A stretch of 64,000 bases of DNA from contig NC_052621.1 in NCBI RefSeq assembly GCF_016545825.1, positions 7,340,199 to 7,404,198 of the forward strand, given 5' to 3'. Shown piece after piece: positions 57,641 through 64,000 of this stretch. How positions within the stretch are numbered: the stretch's first letter is position 1; every line of letters starts with the position of its first letter. The position numbers were made by a program, and so were the translations under genes. The DNA comes from Eucalyptus grandis (taxonomy: Eukaryota; Streptophyta; Magnoliopsida; Myrtales; Myrtaceae). Below the pieces are notes generated by a model that ran no database searches, was not told the origin of the DNA, and was given only the letters and a program-made list of their open reading frames with translations.

Positions 57641-59286
57641 ATAAAGGAGAGAAAGTTGTAATAGAGCGAAAAGGTGAAAAAATGAGAAGGGTATCTGGCA
57701 TGCTTCCTTTATAATATGATATCATAGTTCATCTCAATTTTCATTTTGTCCATTTCCCTTGTTTATCTTTTTCCATATAAGTTAGGGATTACGACAAATA
57801 TTTTCATTGGTTATCGTACTCATGAGTTTTTAGACATTAATCGTCGTTTCAATTTTTGCTTATGTGACTATTAATATATTAATAGAAGACATCACTGTCT
57901 GATTACTCAAATTTTATATAGTGTACTGCTAGCTAGAGATACTAAAACTTAGTAATAAGAATGATTTACCAAGTAATATCCAATCATCTGACAAGATTCT
58001 TTTTAACAATTCTACAAAGTAAGTCTGAAATACTAGCATAAACCAAAAAAGAAAAGAAGCTTACAATTCCAGCACTATCTATTGATGTCAAGGAGATGAT
58101 AGGTTTGGAGGTAATGTTGAGTTTAGGACCAATAATCTTCAATAAGCATGGATTTTCCCAAATTGTTAAATCACTTGACATTAGAAAACAACAATTGAAA
58201 TTGATCTATCCGTAATAGGAGTCACCACTAGTCTATGAGGTCGACTGGAAGTCAAGTGAAGCATATGAGGATACTTTACTTCTTATGCAATTAGAGATTT
58301 AAGAGCAAGACTTAATTACACTAATTGTTTAACTAGTGCTCTTTTGGTACTCTTAACTTGATTGGTTTGTTACCTAAATAATTCAAGCAATCTTTGACCA
58401 TTTTTAATTAACCTATGCCTCTAAATGTTATCCATGCATGAGTGCACAATCAAAGACAAGTAGACAATCATAATCAATGCAATAAGGATAAAGCATCCGA
58501 AAGTACACTCAATGAAGCACCAATTACAAAATACACATAGCTCTGTTATTAAGGCCCAGGATAGAAGTCCCATGAGTTAAGTTCAAATTGGGTTGAAGTT
58601 GTTACTTAAAAGATTGATCTATCCAAGTCTAAGCTATATCAAAAGTAACTACTAAAACTCGAAAAATTAAGAGTTATGTTATCCAACTGAAAGTAAGCTA
58701 AATATATCACTAAGATTTAACAACCTAATCAAGGCTTCTATTCCTAGCCATTTTCGGATTTTTTTTTTTCGAATTTTTTTCCCTTTCTTAAAAAATTATT
58801 ACCCGCGTGTGGGATTAGGCATGGGCTTCACATGGACACGGGCCGCCGCAGGCAAAAGGGCTGCGAGTTAAGCCTCTCTCCAGTAGAAATTCAAAAGCCC
58901 AATTTCCTCTAGAAATAAACCAAGCCCCTATTTACCAGACAGGGATTAGGCCCAAATCAACTAGACCCATTTGAACCTACCAGAACGTAAGCCCATTTTT
59001 ACTAAAGAGAAGCGTCAAGCCCACTATAAGCCTGGATCCATCAAGCCAATTCCCAAACCCGAAAATCACCAACCCAATCATAACTAGAACAACTAAGCCC
59101 AAATATATCAAAAGAATTTAAGCCCAAAAATCTCACTTAAGCCGACCTACACTAAACCCAGTCTCCTCTTCCTTGTGTTCTCGTCGTCTTCCACGCTCAC
59201 TTCCCATTTCCAGAACTCCACCCCGTGTTATTTTACAAAAGGGTGATGCTAGCTTGGTGATGTGACCATCTGACAATCTTTTTCCG
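57641..59286. other. Intergenic, one possible exon fragment
   Basis: A minus-strand stretch at about 58060-58181 reads MSSDLTIWENPCLLK and is followed by a good splice-donor context (GGAATTGTAAGC). I do not recognise a protein family and no second exon was found. The remainder is AT-rich, with a run of AGCCCA words at 58910-59120. Confidence 0.3.
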
Positions 59287-59572
59287 TGAAAATTGCCAAG
59301 CAAAATACAAATTTTTCTCCCTCTCATGAAAAATATATGGCTGAGAGGGTTCGCCATCTGTTTTCCAAGTTAACAGTACAACTGGCCAATCAAATTCCCT
59401 TTACAATAAATCGCCTTTGAGCGAGTACAGAAAGAAGGGACCCTTTACAATAAACGACAAGAGGGAATTGATTTGCTAATAGTACCGTTAGCTTGGAAAA
59501 TAGAGGGTGGACCCTCAACCGTACATTTTCCATGAGAGGGAGAAAGCTGTGTGTTTTGCTTGGCAATTTCAC
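59287..59572. repeat. Inverted repeat, ~120-bp arms, ~46-bp loop
   Basis: The left arm about 59287-59408 is the reverse complement of about 59455-59572. Both carry the words GCTTGG, CATGAGAGGGAGAAA and TTTTGCTTGGCAATTT in complementary orientation. The RNA of either strand would fold into an imperfect long hairpin with a short loop. It could be a miniature fold-back element, or a source of small RNAs. No coding content was seen. Confidence 0.7.
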
Positions 59573-59705
59573 GCACTTGTTGGAGAACGAAAGTTTTTGG
59601 AAAATAGACGGTGAGCCCTCAACCATTCATTTTCCATGAAAGGGAGAAAGCTCTGAGTTTTACTTGGCAATTTCCATGCACTCGTGTTGGAGAAAGAAAG
59701 TTTTT
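59493..59705. repeat. Tandem duplication, 104-bp unit x2
   Basis: The right hairpin arm and its flank, starting TTGGAAAATAGA, is repeated directly with a 104-base period (59493 and 59597) at about 90% identity by eye. The locus thus has two sense copies and one inverted copy of the same unit. Confidence 0.78.
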
Positions 59706-60176
59706 GTTGCAATCCTCCGACGGTCGTCCGCTAGCATCACCTCGAAAAGAAACAGGGTTCCATCCATGATTTACACCTCCAAAGCTTTAAACTAGCATCG
59801 CCTTTGCTCACCCACCACCACCAAATTTACCGATTACTCTCCCCTCAGGCCACCGGCCATCAATACCCACATTTATCATCAACCACGTTCACACATAAAC
59901 GACATGGTTAGGGAAGCAGATAAAGGCACGTCGTAAGCAAAACCGGTTTAGATGCACACATGATGGTCAAACACATCCGCGGATACAACGTCATCAACTC
60001 ACCGATGATCGCCATTGGTGACCTCACGAGCATAGAACACGAGAAAAACAGATGATGGAGAAAAAAACGAGTTCTTTCATTGGAAAGACTTTGAAAAACA
60101 ATTAAGGTGACTTAATCCAGGGCAATACGCTCTCGAGTTAAACAAAAAAAAGGAAACTAACTTGCACTAGATTGTT

Positions 60177-60396
60177 ATGACATGTTTGGTAACATTTTAT
60201 TTTTCTATTTTATTTTTATTTGTTTGTTCTTTGGAACACAAATAAATTTGATAACATCAAATAACTTCTTTTTTTGAATAAAAAATAGTATAAATTTGAA
60301 ACAAAAAGAAGTAAAAAACATCTACATCTTTATTTTCGAGAATAAAAATTAAAAAAAATTATTCCTAAAATAGAAACGATATCGAACACGCTCCTA
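60177..60396. mobile_element. Short PIF/Harbinger-like MITE
   Basis: About 220 bases, starting ATGACATGTTTGGTAAC and ending in the complement of TAGGAGCGTGTTCG. The shell words match the larger elements at 14782 and 29805, but there is no GC-rich core. The target duplication is unclear. Confidence 0.5.
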
Positions 60397-63300
60397 TAGA
60401 CATTTTGTAAGACAGGTTATGAACGTGGATTCAGGAAAAAAGTACTTAACCGTTTCAAGACTTGAACTCCCATCCAGGCTCGAAAGAAGTCTCTCAGAAA
60501 TGTTCGAAAATCAACACACCCAACCTATTCAGATCCGACACGAGCATGAACGGAAGAAACCGAGTCTCGGCGTTCCACTCATGACAGGGAAAGGCAGAGG
60601 GTTCAACATTACCTTGCCAAGGAGGAGATCTCGGTTGCGGTTGCTGGTCAAGTTTACAGGTTTGAAAAGTATTGCCGATGAGAGTGCACGCCGGCCATGA
60701 AGCTTCAAACACGTACGAGTTGCTTCGGATCTTGACAGCCCAAAAACAGGGGCAAGACAGGGTTTACTGCGCTTGCTGAACCAACAATGATGACACGGCG
60801 ACCCTACGACGGCGAGGATTGGCAAAGAAAAGGAAAGAAATGGCTCGGAGAGAATCCTCGAGGGAGGGACTTCTGGACGCCCGAAAAAGGCCGCAAATCT
60901 CCTCAGTCCATGCCCTCTGCTTTTGTTCTTTTTTAAGAAGGAGGCTCGTCAGTGGCCGGCAATGGCGGACTGGTAGTTACTGCTGGCTAACGAAGAGCGA
61001 CCAAGATAAGGATAGGGAAAATTCGCCTAGGGAAAACCGTGTTCTCCTTCTCCTTCTAAGATACCTTGGAATAAAATAAGACCTATTTTCCTTGTGCTGT
61101 CCTTTTCTCCTTTCGAACGTGAAACATCTTTAAATCCGAAGACATCCCCATTTTTCCAACTGCCCTACAGTGAACGCAAGAAGACGTTCGAGTGTGAAAG
61201 AGAGCCTTTGTCTTCGCTGGGGTTTTCAACCTTGCACTGCTTGACCAAAAGAAAAAGACGCCCAAGCGATCATTGTGAATAGTGAGAACATTGACTCACG
61301 GGAACGTGAGTCCATGTGGTATAGGAACTTTGGCCAAAGAGAGAGGCACGCTTTTATTCCCGGATTGGATCAAGTCATATCGGTCCGGGCCTAATGGGCA
61401 GGGTGAATCCCGGCTCAAGTTGAGTTGACCGGAGTCTTTATTAACATTCATAATTAACAAAAAATTTCAGTGCATTGGCCAAAAAAATTCAGATGTCAAT
61501 ACTATCCATTTTTACAACGATAAATGCTTTTGAATAAGCATGAGTAATCAAATGAATAACATTGCCGACAACCTTGCTTGGAGAGCTCTTTCTTTATGTA
61601 CTTGTCTTTATATTGATGCTATGGTTCTGTTCCACCAAAAAAGTGAAAGACGACAAACAAATGTACTTATAAAAAGGACTCAAAATGGTGTGATATAAAG
61701 TAAAAGGGGGTATGAAAATAATTTCATCTGAACGTCAATTCTAACACTTTTTGGGCCCTCCCATGAATTACAAAACTTGCACAAATTATCTTGACCACCA
61801 GGCGTATGTAAGTGTGATTAAACTAACGATATGATCTATCTTGATCATTGGTCGAGAAAAGAAAACTACCTCGATTAGCTTATTGCATGGGTGTTGTCGG
61901 CTACAACAATTAACCTTATGGAGTGTGGCAAGAAATGGGAGGATCAATGGAAGTGAAACACGCATTGACACATTCTTGCAATCGGCGTAGCTCCTCTTCT
62001 TGGGTTCCGAAGAGTCGAGGTTGATGTGCTTCGTCATGATGTCCATGCAACCCATCCCCTCCAGTGCAATGCAACGTGATCGATGGCTCATTCCTCGAAG
62101 TCTCTCTCACGTTTCGATACATCACATTGTTTACCTTTACTATCGATAACATTATCTACAATCGCAGTTTGAAAGAGACACCATGGGAATTACAAGTTCT
62201 ATTGCTTCAATGCATTTTATACATATATTTATGATTGCAGCAATATGAGCACACATTAGCAATTTAAAAAATCCCTAATAAGCCATGCAAGCATTAACTG
62301 GAAACATAGTTTTTCACCTTACAACAATACTATTGATCATCACAATAGTCCTGGTCAATTATTATCAGGTTACGAGGGTAGGAAATAGTAGCAATTTTGA
62401 AAATCAATACTGCTAGCATAACTAGATTCACTCTACATGCAATAAAATAAAATAAAGATGATGAATTCACTATAAAATATATTAATGCAAACATGAATTT
62501 GGATATTTGCCTAATTTTGTTATTAGTTTGTGAAAATTAATTTATACCAACCAACCTCCCATGTCTTGATCCTCGCACTATTTTCAGTTGAGTTGAATAC
62601 CCGAACCTAATTCCATGGCCGGTCCCACACTGAATGCCGGTGACGTTGATACACGGGCACCCACCCATAGTGGCGATCGCCATCGCCCGCCCACATTTTC
62701 GTTGGATCAATACAACAATAAAAAAATGTCAACAAAATCATGGGAATTTGAGAGCTGAGACTCCATTTACTTAGCAAAAAATAAATTATCCGAAGAAATA
62801 TTTTTCTAAAAAATAATTGTCCATATCACTTATAAAAATATATGAAATAAAAATATTTTCATCATCCACAACAATCTTCGGACATAAATTGTGTCAATAA
62901 TGAAAGTATTTTTCATTGAATTATTATATTAAGTGATAAAAACGATCATTTTTAGAAAAATATTTTTAATTATTTAATTTTTGGGAAATAAATAAAGTCT
63001 AAGGATGCGTTTATTTTGCCGAAAGTGAATGATTAGAAATTTTTTTCCTAGAAACAAAAATGCCTTGTGAGCCCAATGTGGCATCGATTTTAATTTCGAT
63101 AGGTCCATCTGGGGAGAAATTCTTGCCTAAATTTGGATTGATAGCTTCGACCGAGATCTATGTGATCAACGGTGATGCTGGATTCGGTCATGCAAGACTT
63201 ATCATCAATTATAGAACATTAGACTCACATGCATCTGGTGCACGGAGTAATGGCTCGTGAGGAAATGGAAAAGTCTTCTTCTAATTCCTTGTAACTTTTA

Positions 63301-64000
63301 AATTTTTCCATTTAGATTGGTTGGTATGTTTTAGGAAGCCCTTTAAATGCAATATTTTATAATTCATCAATAGTAGACCTAAAACAAAACAAAAATAAAT
63401 ATTTTCCAAATAAAAATAAAATAAAAAGAGGGGTTTGACCTTAGGGCTTTTACAAAGGGTGGTGGTTGTTATCATGTGAAAAGAGATTCGACTTGACTCT
63501 GTTCCGCCAATTATGACCACTCTCGCTCCCGCCCGCTGTCAAATTCGTGATCCCTAGAAAATCCAGCTCCTGGATTAACAGTTCTCCCATTCCTCTATTT
63601 CGGTAGGCGCTGCAATATTACCTAAGACATGTTTTATTTTGACTTTTTAGATTTTGTAGTTCTTAAAATTTGATTACTCAATAAACCGATTAGAAAAGAT
63701 TTTTGGGACTCATAATATTTCACATTAGATAAAATCAATAAACTCATATTACATATCTTGGCACCCTTCTTTTCTATAATGAGTAATATTACCTTTGCAA
63801 ATTGAGAGGATTTCATCAATGGGTAAGTCGAGCCTAAAATCACTCCATACAGAGAGTATTAATTTTTTCATATAAATTTGATCAAGGTTGGGCGGGCCAA
63901 AGCAGGTCAAATAAAGTCGAGAACATTTTCGCTTGTCCAAGACAGCCCATCTTGCCATTCACTCCGATCGGGTCTAAAACGGTCTAAGAATTCAATTGTT
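60397..64000. other. Gene-poor right end
   Basis: The stretch 60419-61280 has near-neutral GC and several short open frames on both strands (93 and 86 codons). Antisense frames at 61786-62152 overlap each other, and a 66-codon frame lies at 63060. None has a recognisable domain, start context or partner exon, so none is called. A GC-richer spot at 62620-62700 may be an exon remnant of an unidentified gene. Confidence 0.35.

Noticed and set aside
61786..62152. Two overlapping antisense ORFs (101 and 78 codons)
   Set aside because: They use different frames of the same bases, neither is recognisable, and no splice partner was found.

Overview
The window is nuclear DNA from a flowering plant, most likely a woody eudicot. 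The evidence is spliced plant genes (germin-like proteins, an L-type lectin receptor kinase), an intronless PLS-DYW pentatricopeptide repeat gene, plant L1 and Copia retrotransposons, PIF/Harbinger-like MITEs with TAA target duplications, and a nuclear copy of plastid atpA. The species cannot be fixed from the sequence; a Myrtales-type genome is only a guess. There is no bacterial or viral content and no CRISPR array.

Layout. 1-6.4 kb: AT-rich intergenic DNA with two fold-back elements and a ~70-bp tandem repeat. 6.4-19 kb: a germin-like protein (GLP) cluster of five copies on alternating strands. Two minus-strand copies are intact, each with one short intron (stops at 9312 and 13189). The three plus-strand copies are broken: one by a nonsense codon and lost start, two by frameshifts. 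Two of the broken copies lack the intron. The first four copies form two head-to-tail duplicated units of about 3 kb. 14.8-21.4 kb: four PIF/Harbinger-like elements, three between or beside the last GLP copies and two of the four placed end to end. 22.1-24.0 kb: an intact DYW-type PPR gene. 26.4-27.5 kb (minus): a GC-rich intronless nucleotide-sugar/triose-phosphate translocator gene. 29.8-30.7 kb: another Harbinger-like element. 31.1-36.2 kb (minus): an old, long L1-type LINE that abuts a plastid atpA fragment. 37.5-43.3 kb: MITE, repeats and a small non-autonomous LTR element. 43.34-46.73 kb (minus): a 5'-truncated LINE with a perfect 19-bp target-site duplication. 47.45 kb: a decayed tRNA-Gly(UCC). 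47.6-55.2 kb (minus): an L-type lectin receptor kinase whose second intron holds a dead Copia element and whose 3' end is repeated in tandem four times. 55.2-64 kb: fold-back elements, an inverted repeat near 59.3-59.6 kb, and no gene I can support.

The functional genes do not form a pathway. The apoplastic GLPs and the plasma-membrane lectin kinase both belong to expanding stress or cell-surface families that commonly duplicate in tandem. The PPR protein (organelle RNA editing) and the translocator (endomembrane or organelle solute transport) are conserved single genes. No new multi-gene system is evident. The most distinctive structures are the reiterated lectin-kinase 3' end, the mixed intron-bearing/intron-free GLP array with a MITE exactly at a lost start codon, the LINE/plastid-DNA junction, and the imperfect hairpin at 59.3 kb.
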